Assembly (NCBI RefSeq): GCF_023734095.1
Contig: NZ_AP024620.1
Span: 1,360,501 to 1,424,500, forward strand
DNA from: Moorella sp. Hama-1
GTDB taxonomy: Bacteria; Bacillota; DSM-521; Neomoorellales; Neomoorellaceae
Length of the DNA stretch: 64,000 nucleotides
Direction: 5' to 3'
Positions 43,321-52,192 of this stretch are shown here, in pieces (positions within the stretch are counted from its first letter, which is position 1; each line of letters begins with the position of its first letter). Both the position numbers and the translations under genes were made by a program. A model generated the notes under the pieces. The model ran no database searches. It saw only the letters and a program-made list of their open reading frames with translations, and was not told where the DNA came from.

Positions 43321-43518
43321 TTATCCCTTAGCCGCCAGAAAGTAACGGCCATCTGGTTCGCGTCCCAGCTCCCCGGCGGTCTGCAGTTCGCTCCAGGCCT
43401 GCAAAAAAGCACGGTAAGTGCTGTCCGGGAAGAGGTCCAGAATCTCGGCGAAGTGCAGCTTCTGGTCCTTCAGAACTGCCCGGATACGGTCGATGATCAC
43501 CCTGACTTCCGTACTCAT
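43321..43518 (-). CDS. Small winged-helix-like protein coupled to the UbiD-type gene
   Basis: 65 residues (MSTEVRVIIDRIRAVLKDQK ... FAEILDLFPDSTYRAFLQAWSELQTAGELG ... GRYFL). The pattern of three helices and a beta wing resembles a winged-helix fold. The ATG overlaps the stop of the decarboxylase gene and has GGAGG upstream, so it is translated with it. Tiny partners of this sort occur with some UbiD-type decarboxylases; I do not know its role. Confidence 0.65.
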   Translation of the reverse strand: MSTEVRVIIDRIRAVLKDQKLHFAEILDLFPDSTYRAFLQAWSELQTAGELGREPDGRYFLAAKG

Positions 43519-44894
43519 GCCAACTCACCTCCGTCAGAATCTGCCAGCAAGTTATCCAGGTCGACCTCGTCCATGTGGTAATACTTGATGGGCTCATAGC
43601 GATCCCAGGGTATCGATTCCGGCTTGGTGGCATCAATCCCCAGCTTGGAGGTCATGGGCAGTACGCCCTTGGGCAACCGCCAGGCCTCCAGGGAAGGGTC
43701 TACATGGACGCCACGGGTGCCGGTGACGATCATCACATCTTCCACCGGCCGCACCCGGAAGGCGACCGCCCGGTCTAGGGCCACCTGGTCGAAGATGTCA
43801 ACGTCGCTGTCGGTAATGATAGCGATTTTGATCCCGCCCACCGCCAGGGCGGCCAGCAAGGCATTCTTACCCTCGCCGGTACGCTTCTCCACCGAGACCA
43901 CGACCTGCCAGAAGCAGGCTGCTCCCGGCGTGGTACGAACCTCATGCACCTTCACCCCGGCGTCGCGGATGGCTTGCAGCACCGCGATCTCAGTCGCCGC
44001 AGCGTGAAGGAAGTCGTTCTCCCAGGGCATGCAGCAGGTATAGTAGATGGGTTCGCGGCGCATAGTCATACAGTGGTAGCGGACCACCGGGTTCCACTTG
44101 CTTTCACCCTGAAAGCCGGCGAATTCGCCGAAAGGCCCCTCCTGGACTGTCCAGCCTATGGGCAGGATCTCGCCCTCCAGTACGATCTCTGCGTCGGCCG
44201 GAACGGGTAGGTCGTTTGTTTCGCTTTTGGTAACGGCGAGGGGCTCGTTCATCAGCCTGCTGGCGATGTCCAGTTCCGAAAGGCCAGCAGGCGCCCGGTA
44301 AGTGGCGGCCATCATCAGGAGCGGATGGACGCCGATGGCCACTGAGATGGGCAAGGGTTTACCCATCTTAAAGGCCCGCTCGTAAAAGGACCGCAGGTCA
44401 GAGGCTGTCTGTAAGTCAATGCCGGTTTCGTTTTTTGTCCGGAACATCAACCGGTACATGCCGGCGTTAATGCCAAGCTCTCCCAGTGGGTCGCGGGCGA
44501 TGACTACTCCGCCGGTAATGTAAGGTCCTCCGTCACCCCGGTGCAACAAGGGAATGGGCAGCGTTGTCAAGTCCACCTGCTCGCCTTTAAGCACTACCTC
44601 CTTGACCGGCCCGCCCTCCATTGCCTTCGGTAGGATCTGTCGCTGCATGCATTCGTTAAAGGTCTGGGCCAGCCGCCGTTCTGAGCACCCCAGGGCCAAG
44701 GCGATCATCTCGCGGTTGACGGCAAACCCGCTCGCCACTCGGAAACCGGAGTAACCGGCGATGTGATTTAAAAGGAGCGGTCCGTTGGCCTTAGCAGCGC
44801 ACGCTGATATGTGCCTAGGATCTATCTCCCGTTCGATCACTTTTAGCTTACCCATACCCTTAAGTTTGGCAATAAAGTCTCGCATACCAGCCAC
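43515..44894 (-). CDS. UbiD-family prenyl-FMN-dependent decarboxylase
   Basis: 459 residues. The family pattern is clear: GGPYITGGVVIARDPLG, EIVLEGEILP, and EGPFGEFAGFQG, which carries the acidic residues of the catalytic Arg-Glu-Glu set, and a C-terminal oligomerisation part (DVDIFDQVALDRAVAFRVRP). Such enzymes (de)carboxylate aromatic, heteroaromatic or alpha,beta-unsaturated acids with prenylated FMN. No UbiX-type prenyltransferase gene is in the window. In this cluster the substrate may be a heterocyclic acid. GTG start with ATG three codons later as an alternative. Confidence 0.9.
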   Translation of the reverse strand: MAGMRDFIAKLKGMGKLKVIEREIDPRHISACAAKANGPLLLNHIAGYSGFRVASGFAVNREMIALALGCSERRLAQTFNECMQRQILPKAMEGGPVKEVVLKGEQVDLTTLPIPLLHRGDGGPYITGGVVIARDPLGELGINAGMYRLMFRTKNETGIDLQTASDLRSFYERAFKMGKPLPISVAIGVHPLLMMAATYRAPAGLSELDIASRLMNEPLAVTKSETNDLPVPADAEIVLEGEILPIGWTVQEGPFGEFAGFQGESKWNPVVRYHCMTMRREPIYYTCCMPWENDFLHAAATEIAVLQAIRDAGVKVHEVRTTPGAACFWQVVVSVEKRTGEGKNALLAALAVGGIKIAIITDSDVDIFDQVALDRAVAFRVRPVEDVMIVTGTRGVHVDPSLEAWRLPKGVLPMTSKLGIDATKPESIPWDRYEPIKYYHMDEVDLDNLLADSDGGELA

Positions 44895-45263
44895 GCCTTA
44901 AAATCGCCTCCTCATATTTTAAAGTACTTTCTTAGACACCATAAGTTCCAGTAAATACCTGCCTTTGGGGGCTGTTGCTTTCTCCATTTTGTGACTCTTG
45001 CCTCTCTATTTAACGTTTATGGTTTATTTTTCTTGTTTGAGAGTGACTTCGTTATTCGTCCGGCATGTCTTGTATTTTTGGCATCAATTCCCTTTGATCG
45101 ACTATTACCTATCTTTGTATGGGGTTTTCTGGAGATTTCCGAGAATCTACATTTACTGTGCGATTACTGTGCGATGCCTACGCACCGCCCCTGGTAATTC
45201 GTTGATAAAAGCAGCCTAAACTAGAGTGGTTAAATCGGATAAGCCCTATATATACTGGCCCTT
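44895..45263. other. 369-bp gap between NCS2 permease and UbiD-type gene
   Basis: AT-rich and without a supported gene. A 69-codon plus-strand frame (44,991-45,197) is hydrophobic but has no ribosome-binding site. The promoter of the UbiD-type gene may lie here. Confidence 0.4.
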
Positions 45264-46610
45264 TTACTGGCCTTTTCCGGCCATCTTCTTCTGCTCTAGC
45301 TCGCCAGCCTTGAGGACTAGATTGAAGATAACGTGCAAAACTATGGCCGACAGGAACCCTATAACTACGCTGGAAGCGACAAAAGGCCGAAGGAGAACGG
45401 GCAGCATCGCAATGAACTCCTTGGGCAGGAAACTGACGCCGATGCCGACCACGATGCTGGTGCCTACGGCGAACATGTTGGCGTTGGTCATGGACATAGC
45501 CCCCATGACGCGGATGGCTTGCATGCAGAGCATGGCGATGGTAGACAGCAGCAAACCGCCGACGATGGGGCCGGGGATAGCCGAGACGATGGCACCGACC
45601 TTGGGCACAAGGCCGAGTATGACCAAGATTACGCCAGCAGTGGCAAAGACGAAGCGGCTGCCGATGCCGGTCACCGAGACGGCGCCAATGTTCTGGTTAT
45701 ACGTGACGGTAGGTAGACCGCCGAAAGCACTGCTAAGGGCCGAGCCCAGGCTCTCGGTAAGGATGCCGCCATCGATGCGCTTATCGGAGACTTTCTGCTT
45801 TCCGATGACCTCACCCATCAGCAGGTAGCTACCCACAACCTGACCAAGATCGGCGATGAAGGCAATCAGCATCACCAGAGTTGCTCCTAGGTCAAATTGG
45901 AAGCCGAAGGGGAAGAAAACCGACAAGCCAATCCATGGTGCGTTGGCTACCCCGGCCAGGTTCATCCTGCCGGAAATAAGTGCAATCAATATTGCCACTA
46001 CCGCGCCCAGCAGCAGGGAGATCAAGCGCAGGAAGCTGGACGGCATGAGCAGGACCACGAGGACGGAAATGGCAAAAGGAATAAAGGCCAAAACGAAGTT
46101 GAAGGGCTGGCCGAAAGTCGGCGTATTAGGTACGCCCAAAATCTGGCCAAAAATGGTGCCGGAAATAGTTAAAGCAGCCATGAGCAACACCACGCTGTAA
46201 ACCTGTGGCGAGCCGAAGAGGTTCCTAGTTTTGCCCCAGAAACCCACAGCCGACAGTACAGCGGCGATTAACGAGGCGATGACCATACCGGTCCAGGCTG
46301 CCGCTGGCCCGCTCACCGCTACTACCGCCGGGACGACCGAGACGAAGACGATGGCCGGGCCCTGGAGGACTGGTAAACGTAAAATCCATAAAGCTTGGCC
46401 AATGGTAACCAGGCCAGCGCCGATGAGGACCGCCTGCACCATGAAGGCCCCGGTTGCCAATGGGAATTGCAGGGTACGCGCCAGAAGGACGGGGATGATC
46501 AGGATAGTCGTATCCACGGTGAGCTGCTGGATGGCATAAATGATGTTCTGCCACCACTTCAATTTGTCCTCGACGCCGATAATCAGGTCAACACGTTGCA
46601 AGTCAGCCAA
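45264..46610 (-). CDS. NCS2-family nucleobase permease (xanthine/uracil type)
   Basis: About 448 residues and 13-14 membrane helices. Family features are LPVLQGPAIVFVSVVPAV near residue 75 and the signature region SLGSALSSAFGGLPTVTYNQNIGAVSVTGIGSR, which shapes the substrate site. NCS2 proteins import xanthine, urate or uracil with protons. I take the TTG at 46,610, nine bases after GGGGG; the frame to 46,643 has no good site. It sits within the putative catabolic cluster and would provide its substrate. Confidence 0.9.
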   Translation of the reverse strand: MADLQRVDLIIGVEDKLKWWQNIIYAIQQLTVDTTILIIPVLLARTLQFPLATGAFMVQAVLIGAGLVTIGQALWILRLPVLQGPAIVFVSVVPAVVAVSGPAAAWTGMVIASLIAAVLSAVGFWGKTRNLFGSPQVYSVVLLMAALTISGTIFGQILGVPNTPTFGQPFNFVLAFIPFAISVLVVLLMPSSFLRLISLLLGAVVAILIALISGRMNLAGVANAPWIGLSVFFPFGFQFDLGATLVMLIAFIADLGQVVGSYLLMGEVIGKQKVSDKRIDGGILTESLGSALSSAFGGLPTVTYNQNIGAVSVTGIGSRFVFATAGVILVILGLVPKVGAIVSAIPGPIVGGLLLSTIAMLCMQAIRVMGAMSMTNANMFAVGTSIVVGIGVSFLPKEFIAMLPVLLRPFVASSVVIGFLSAIVLHVIFNLVLKAGELEQKKMAGKGQ

Positions 46611-46817
46611 AGTACTACACCCCCTAAAAACTTTTTTAGTCATATTTCGCCGGCTGTAAGGAAACCTCTGCTAATCCTTGTAAATCTTACGAGGGGTCTG
46701 TTTCTGGCAGTAAGGTGCCCCATTTTTGTAGCGGTAAGATATCTTCCGACCAGTGAGGATAGTTGGCAAACATATAGCAAAAACCCCAGGCAAAAATCCT
46801 CTAAACTTTGATACTAC

Positions 46818-46863
46818 TGGATCCGATGACGGGGATTGGACCCACGACCACGCCTTACGAGTG
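46818..46863 (-). tRNA. 3' half of a tRNA (fragment)
   Basis: On the minus strand CTCGTAAGGCG-TGGTC-GTGGGTCCAATCCCCGT-CATCGGA-TCCA reads like an anticodon loop (possibly CGT), variable loop, T-arm, acceptor strand and CCA of a tRNA. The bases before it cannot complete the anticodon stem, D-arm or acceptor. Such 3' fragments mark the far end of elements integrated in tRNA genes. Nothing more than the fragment is visible. Confidence 0.5.
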
Positions 46864-47030
46864 CGAATAAACCCTCTTTTTAGGGTAGAAATGGGTCATT
46901 ATGAGATAAGGGGTATCCCCGTATAATCTTGCCTTACATAATGATAGACTACGGGAAGAAGGGATCCCCCATAACTCTGTAGCTATGTTTTCTCCACCAG
47001 GTCCGCGCAGCTCTACCGTCTCAATTCTGC

Positions 47031-47165
47031 CTATTCCCCTATCACCATACAAAGGCCTCTTAGTGCGCCATTCTCCCTCAGAAAGCGCAGCAAAGTAAGG
47101 TCGGAATCTACAGTAGCTGCTACGGGTTGGCCATTGACTGTCAGGCTCACCTGTTGACGGGACAT
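47031..47165 (-). pseudogene. Xanthine-dehydrogenase [2Fe-2S] subunit, N-terminal remnant
   Basis: The frame begins MSRQQVSLTVNGQPVAATVD and continues with SDLTLLRFLRENGALRG, the usual N-terminus of XdhC/CoxS-type ferredoxin subunits. Family members then have a cysteine cluster (GCGxGxCGAC). Here the similarity ends at LRG, followed by LCMVIGE and a TAG, so the rest has been deleted. GAGGTG lies upstream of the ATG. It suggests that a molybdenum hydroxylase once belonged to this cluster. Confidence 0.7.
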
Positions 47166-47171
47166 TGAAAC

Positions 47172-48056
47172 TCACCTCGCTTCTATCCCCAGCAGCTCTG
47201 CCGGTTTTTTGACCACCATCTGGCGGATTTCTTCCTCGGTCAACCCTTTTTCGAATAAGCACTGGGCGAAAACCCGTAAGGACTCCTGGGGCATGGGATT
47301 ATGCCTCTGGCCAGCATCGCTGATTAAAACGGCGTGTTCTACCCCGATAGTGTTAATGGCGGCAAAGACTTCTTCGATGGTGGCGTAATGCCACATGGGC
47401 GACACTGTGCAGTAACCGAATTCCGCCGTGGCCCCCAGGGCGACCAGTTCCTTTAATTGTTCCACAGATAGCTTCGGGACCTTGAAAAAGGGATGGGTGA
47501 TAAGGATCTTTTTTATACCTTCCGACCGTGCCGCTTGTACTAGGGCAAAGATCTCCTCCGGCGCCAAGTGGCAGGTAGCAAGAATGGCCCCGTAACTGGC
47601 AACGAGTTTTAAGACCTCCAGGGTATTACCGGTAAGATTATTTTCGCTATCGAATATGGAAATTCCTGCCACGCCATTTTCCTCGCCAGTATTTCCCCCC
47701 TCCTGGACATCATACTTACCCCGTGAACCGTGGATCCGGGCATGGTAATCGGCGTCGATGGTGGGCATCCAGACGACTTTGCCGCCCATCTTCAGGGCGG
47801 CTTCCACCGCGGCCGGATTAATACCGCCGACGTAGGTATTGAGGACGATGCCGCCGAAAACATGAAACCCTTCTACCTGCCGGGAGACCTCCCTGGCCCG
47901 GGAGACGGTGCTCTCGTGGTGACATTTCAGAACTATGCCGCCCATCCCGGCCCCGGCTGCAGCCTGAACGGCTGTAAAATCATCGCAGATCCGGGGAAAA
48001 AGACAGGGATGGGTATGAACATGGAGATCAATGGCCCCTTGCAAATCGACAAGCAT
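47172..48056 (-). CDS. DUF6282-type metal-dependent hydrolase
   Basis: 294 residues. The N-terminal IDLHVHTHPCLFPR motif (His-x-His metal ligands), CHHEST near residue 45, ATCHLAPEEI near 160, ILITHPFF near 188 and ISDAGQRHNP near 245 supply the ligands expected of an amidohydrolase-like TIM barrel. The family has no established reaction. Its position between a PreA-like dehydrogenase (14 bp upstream) and a nucleobase permease suggests opening of a cyclic amide ring. GGGGG precedes the ATG. Confidence 0.75.
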   Translation of the reverse strand: MLVDLQGAIDLHVHTHPCLFPRICDDFTAVQAAAGAGMGGIVLKCHHESTVSRAREVSRQVEGFHVFGGIVLNTYVGGINPAAVEAALKMGGKVVWMPTIDADYHARIHGSRGKYDVQEGGNTGEENGVAGISIFDSENNLTGNTLEVLKLVASYGAILATCHLAPEEIFALVQAARSEGIKKILITHPFFKVPKLSVEQLKELVALGATAEFGYCTVSPMWHYATIEEVFAAINTIGVEHAVLISDAGQRHNPMPQESLRVFAQCLFEKGLTEEEIRQMVVKKPAELLGIEAR

Positions 48057-48070
48057 TTTTTAGCCCCCTA

Positions 48071-49225
48071 CTATTCTTTTAGTTCGATGGCACCAGCCGG
48101 GCACCACTGGGCACAGAGGCCGCATCCATCGCAAGCGTCGCGTTCGGCCCAGGTCCGGCCCTCTTCCTGGTGGATAGCGCCGTAGAAGCATACCCGGCTG
48201 CAGATATCGCAGTTTTTACAAAGACTCATATTGATGGTAGCAAAACGTGGGGGCTCCTGGGCCAGTTCTTCTACCGTCTTGATATAGGGAAGAGCTATAC
48301 CTCGGAAATCATCAATTGATTTATAACCCTTACGTTCCATAAATTCTTCCAGGCCCCGCAGGATCTTCTCGACTTTGCCCAGCCCATCCCACATAACTGT
48401 TGTCGCTACCTGAACGGTAGTCGCTCCCAACATGATATACTCGACAACTTCGCGCCAACTGGTTATGCCCCCTACAGCGGCAAGGGGTACTTTTACTGCC
48501 CGGGCTACTTCGGAAAAGTGACGCATGATAATGGGCTTAATGGCCGGGCCGGTATAACCGCCATAACCGCGCAAATGCGGTCTCCCGGCTTCTATATCTA
48601 CGCCGGCAAAGGAGCGGATGGAGTTGCTAATGGTGATGGCATCGACCCCGGCCTCGACAGCCGCCCGGGCGACTTCCACCATATCGGCGACGTTGGGCGT
48701 TAACTTAACTGATAGTGGTAATCTGAGTGCCCCTTTAGCTGCTTTGACTTGGCGGAAAGTCAGCTCCGGGTTTTTACCGATATGCATGCCTACCGTCGCC
48801 GCCGGCATGGGACAGGAGACATTTAATTCAAAGAGATCTGCCAGGCCGGTGGCTTCTACCTGTTGGGCCAGTTCGGCGGTTTGTTCCGGTTCCGGCATGG
48901 CCAGGATGCTGGCGAAGATTTTAGCTCCTCCCTCTCGCGCCACGGCCAGATCATGGGCAATCCATTCATCGCGGGTTTTGGTGGTAAAGAGCTCCAAATT
49001 AACCATACCAATGGGGCGGTTGCCGACCCGATAGAGGAAGAGGCGGCCGTTACGGGGATGAACGGCCCAATCCTGTATCGGGCCGATGGTTTTAGGTACC
49101 ACGGCGCCAAAACCGGCCTGCCCGGCCTCTTTTAACCGGGGGCCATCCCAACCAGGGGTGGCTGAAGCCAGTACCAGGGGATTACGGAAGGTTACTCCGG
49201 CGAAGTTTACTTGAAGATCTGCCAC
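48071..49225 (-). CDS. PreA-like dihydropyrimidine/dihydroorotate dehydrogenase with C-terminal ferredoxin domain
   Basis: About 384 residues. The FMN-binding TIM barrel carries FAGVTFRNPLVLASATPG, LFELNVSCPMPAATVGMHIGKNP, PLSVKLTPNVADM, ITISNSI and AAVGGITSWREVVEYIMLGATTVQVAT. The C-terminus has two [4Fe-4S] motifs (CKNCDICSRVC and CDGCGLCAQWC). This is the architecture of PreA, which with PreT reduces uracil or thymine; no PreT gene is visible. I use the GTG at 49,225 with GAGGTG upstream, since the family starts at ADLQVNF. Confidence 0.85.
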   Translation of the reverse strand: MADLQVNFAGVTFRNPLVLASATPGWDGPRLKEAGQAGFGAVVPKTIGPIQDWAVHPRNGRLFLYRVGNRPIGMVNLELFTTKTRDEWIAHDLAVAREGGAKIFASILAMPEPEQTAELAQQVEATGLADLFELNVSCPMPAATVGMHIGKNPELTFRQVKAAKGALRLPLSVKLTPNVADMVEVARAAVEAGVDAITISNSIRSFAGVDIEAGRPHLRGYGGYTGPAIKPIIMRHFSEVARAVKVPLAAVGGITSWREVVEYIMLGATTVQVATTVMWDGLGKVEKILRGLEEFMERKGYKSIDDFRGIALPYIKTVEELAQEPPRFATINMSLCKNCDICSRVCFYGAIHQEEGRTWAERDACDGCGLCAQWCPAGAIELKE

Positions 49226-49346
49226 ATTTATGCACCTCTTTGCTCTGTTACCAATGTTGATTGTTATCAAGATTCGTTTTGTAAGTCAAAAAGCCTTTAG
49301 ACCAAAGGAACAAGAATGAAGTTCTTATTTTATACCTCATGCTTCC

Positions 49347-50024
49347 TTATGCTTCCTCTTGCTCTAAAACACTCAGGGCCTGCTCCAGGGCGGCCTGGTT
49401 ACTGGTGACCACCGGCAGCCCGGTTAGGTACTCCAGGCGATCCCGGACATCCAGGGCATGAAAATTAGTACAGGAAAGGAAGATGCCATCAATCTTTTGT
49501 CCTTCGATGGTCTTCAGGGTAAAGGATAGGATCTCCTCGGGGGTAACACCGGCGATGGCAAAGTTATAATCGATGCCCAAACCGGCAATTAAGGCCACTT
49601 CGAGGCCATCGGCTTCCAGGCTGGCCTGGATACGCTCATTTAAGCTTTCAATGTAAGGGGTTATTACCGCTACCCGGTGCATACCCCTCTTTTTTAAGCT
49701 CTCCCTAACGCTGGCCACCGTACTGATGGCCGGACAGCGGGCTGTATCGCTGATGCGCCGGCAGAGCTCACTGTCATAAGCATTGCCTCGCAGAGCTCCG
49801 GCTGAGGTGCAACCGAAAACAATAGCCTGGGGTTCAACAGTGGCTAAGTCCCGCAGGGCGATGGGAAAATGGCTATCGAGCATCTCCTCTTCTCCGGCTA
49901 CGGTTGTATCCCTTAAATACATGCGTGCTACATGAAGGGTAATACTGTTGGGTAAATGGCGGTAAAAATCTACTTCCATAACTGAGTTGGAGGATGGGAC
50001 GATTAAACCTAGACGTTGCTGCAT
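49347..50024 (-). CDS. Asp/Glu/hydantoin racemase-superfamily enzyme (maleate isomerase-like)
   Basis: 225 residues. Two catalytic cysteines sit in the expected places: VFGCTSAGAL near residue 75 and FLSCTNFHALD near residue 185. The N-terminus LGLIVPSSNSVMEVDFYRHLP is typical of the maleate isomerase/arylmalonate decarboxylase branch. Possible reactions are maleate-fumarate isomerisation, hydantoin racemisation or malonate decarboxylation. The gene is the first structural gene of the cluster next to PucR. Start ATG at 50,024 behind GGGGG. Confidence 0.85.
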   Translation of the reverse strand: MQQRLGLIVPSSNSVMEVDFYRHLPNSITLHVARMYLRDTTVAGEEEMLDSHFPIALRDLATVEPQAIVFGCTSAGALRGNAYDSELCRRISDTARCPAISTVASVRESLKKRGMHRVAVITPYIESLNERIQASLEADGLEVALIAGLGIDYNFAIAGVTPEEILSFTLKTIEGQKIDGIFLSCTNFHALDVRDRLEYLTGLPVVTSNQAALEQALSVLEQEEA

Positions 50025-50110
50025 TTTTAGGCCCCCTTGCCTTTTTATCTTTACATGCAAAGGTATTCGGCGTTCATGCAGCTCTCCCTTTGGACCAGGG
50101 TTACAAATCT

Positions 50111-50147
50111 AAAAAGCCCCCACTGGACCATTCATCAGTGGGGGCTT
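50111..50147 (-). terminator. Terminator of the PucR-type regulator gene
   Basis: AAGCCCCCACTG and CAGTGGGGGCTT, a perfect 12-bp stem with a 10-nt loop. On the minus strand it is followed by TTTAGATTT. It isolates the regulator from the catabolic genes. Confidence 0.85.
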
Positions 50148-50224
50148 CCTTGCCCACGTAAACTACGCTGCTTAACTAGCTCTGTTATAACATAGGCTGG
50201 CATTATTTCAAGCTTTTTCTCAGC

Positions 50225-51856
50225 TCAAGAAGTTAGCTGGGACAATTTTGCGGCTAGCATAAGTAAAAAGCGATCTTCAGCACTATTGAGAGTCAGCCCT
50301 GTAATCTCCTCGATTTTTTTGACCCGGTAAATAACGGAGTTTTTATGGACGAATAAGTCCTGGGCGGTTTTACGCAGGTTTCCCTCGTTGTTGAGATAAC
50401 AAAACAAGGTTGCTACCAGGTCGGTTTTGTTCTGGCTATCGTAATCCCTTAATCTCCCGATATACTCTCGGCAGAAATCTTTCGCCTGGGGTAAATCCTT
50501 GACACTGAACAAGATGCGCAGGGGCCCTAATTCGGCAAAAGAAACTGGTTCCGGCGAAGTGGCCTGCCAGGCTACCTTCAGGGCCAGCAGGGCTTCTTCA
50601 TAGGAGGTTTTAATCTGGGTTAAGCCTTCATAAGCCCGGCCAATACCCACCCGCAACCTGGCTTTAGGGTAGCGGGAGGTGGTCGTAGCCAGGATTTCTT
50701 GTAAAATTCCCGGCACCTCTTGCCCTTTCCCCACGCAATAACGTAACAGGCCGATGACCTGGTCGCCCTTGCTTTGGAGCAGGATTCCCCCGGGGCGCTG
50801 GCCAAAGCGGGCCCGCAGGAGGTGGATAATCTCTGAATGGACATCTATATGGTATCCTGTCGTCCGGTTGTCAATAGCAAAACCAATTATGAAAACTACC
50901 AGCTGGCCCGTCACATTAATCCCCAGGTGAGCGGCGCGTTTGATTATATTTTCCGTATTATCTATTTTCCCCTGGAGCAACTCATCCAGGAGTTCACTAC
51001 CCAGGCGAATCTCGGTCTCGGCAACAGCCCTTTGTTTGGTAAACTCCAGGGCGACGATGGCAGCTCCGGTTTCAATACCCCGGATTTCTATATCGTTTAA
51101 AGGACGGTTGCTTTCGCTAATTACCAGGTAACCGTCTATTGTCTCCTGGGTAGCTACCGGTACAATAACGCAGGCAGGTAATTCGGGACTCAACTGAAGG
51201 TGGGCTGCGCGGTGCGGAGACAGGCTTCTTATCTCTTCTGGAATTTCTTGGAAGATACCGGCCAGAATCTCACCCCGGGCAGGAAGCAGTTGACCGTTCT
51301 TAAGGGGCGGGTAGCCGGCCCCCAGGCAGGTACCACAGCTAAAGATAAAAACAGGGTTGGTCGTAAACTGGGCCAGGGCTTTACAGACCCCGGGCAGGCC
51401 GCTGCCACCCAGGATAACGTTAATCAGGAGATCGTGAATCTCCTGGGAACGCTGGCGGCGATAGAGTTGTTCGTTGATTAACAGTTCAAAGATGGGTAGC
51501 ATGATATCCATATAAGGGACGTCAGAAGGTAATTCCAGCAGGGGCAGGCCTGCCTGGTTGGCGTGCTCGATCATATCGGTAGGGATGTCCTGGAGGTACT
51601 GGCCGGGTTTGATAGCAAATGCGGTTACCCCCTTACCGACCAGGTCGTAGATAATCCGCTTGCGCAGTTCGGGATTATCCTTGAGGGCAAAACCGGCCGT
51701 AAGCAGTAGTTCGCCCCCTTTCATCCAGCGGGTCACTTCCGGAACTTCCATGATATTGACGAAGGTTATTTCCCTTTCCAGGTTGTGGGCACCGGCAACT
51801 ACTCTGGCCCGGCGCAAAGGGCCAATCTGTAAGGCTTGACTCACGGAAAGGGGCAT
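50225..51856 (-). CDS. pucR: PucR-family transcriptional regulator
   Basis: 543 residues. The N-terminal PucR domain (about residues 1-125, SVSQALQIGPLRRARVVAG ... EVPEVTRWMKGGELLLTAGFAL) is followed by a GAF/GGDEF-like middle part and the C-terminal HTH_30 domain (VATLFCYLNNEGNLRKTAQDL ... HKNSVIYRVKKIEEITG). PucR proteins activate purine catabolism in Bacillus and related pathways elsewhere. I take the ATG at 51,856, eight bases after GGGAG. It is transcribed alone and terminates before the cluster it probably controls. Confidence 0.9.
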   Translation of the reverse strand: MPLSVSQALQIGPLRRARVVAGAHNLEREITFVNIMEVPEVTRWMKGGELLLTAGFALKDNPELRKRIIYDLVGKGVTAFAIKPGQYLQDIPTDMIEHANQAGLPLLELPSDVPYMDIMLPIFELLINEQLYRRQRSQEIHDLLINVILGGSGLPGVCKALAQFTTNPVFIFSCGTCLGAGYPPLKNGQLLPARGEILAGIFQEIPEEIRSLSPHRAAHLQLSPELPACVIVPVATQETIDGYLVISESNRPLNDIEIRGIETGAAIVALEFTKQRAVAETEIRLGSELLDELLQGKIDNTENIIKRAAHLGINVTGQLVVFIIGFAIDNRTTGYHIDVHSEIIHLLRARFGQRPGGILLQSKGDQVIGLLRYCVGKGQEVPGILQEILATTTSRYPKARLRVGIGRAYEGLTQIKTSYEEALLALKVAWQATSPEPVSFAELGPLRILFSVKDLPQAKDFCREYIGRLRDYDSQNKTDLVATLFCYLNNEGNLRKTAQDLFVHKNSVIYRVKKIEEITGLTLNSAEDRFLLMLAAKLSQLTS

Positions 51857-52052
51857 GGCTACCACTCCCAGATAAAAACCTTCACTATTATAATCAATAT
51901 TCAACATTGTTTATAGGAAATCCTTTTTTAGAACTTAGTTATAGCTGCTTACCTGAGTTTAAATGGCCTTCGAAACTTACTCCCAAGATGCTCAAAGGAA
52001 GCTGGAACGAAGGAACATCCCCAACAAAGGGATGATGACCAACGGGCTTATA

Positions 52053-52104
52053 AAGAAAAAGGCGCCCGGGGAAGGGATTTTATCTCCCTTCCGTCGCAAG
52101 CGCC
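52053..52104 (-). terminator. Terminator of the selenoprotein oxidoreductase operon
   Basis: A two-part hairpin: GGCGC/GCGCC outer and GGAAGGGA/TCCCTTCC inner stems. On the minus strand TTTTTCTTT follows. It lies 88 bases after the cytochrome b gene. Confidence 0.85.
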
Positions 52105-52192
52105 TTCGCTTTGTCTTGACTTTTACTTTAATATACGCGGCTGTAGCCCTTATGTCAAGAGCGATTTGTTCTTGTTTACCCGGTGGTCCTTC

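Noticed and set aside
44991-45197. Small hydrophobic plus-strand frame
   Set aside because: It has no ribosome-binding site, and the hydrophobicity follows from AT-rich sequence.
46855-47262. 135-codon minus-strand frame
   Set aside because: It overlaps both the DUF6282 gene and the [2Fe-2S] remnant in another frame, with arginine- and serine-rich composition typical of shadow frames.
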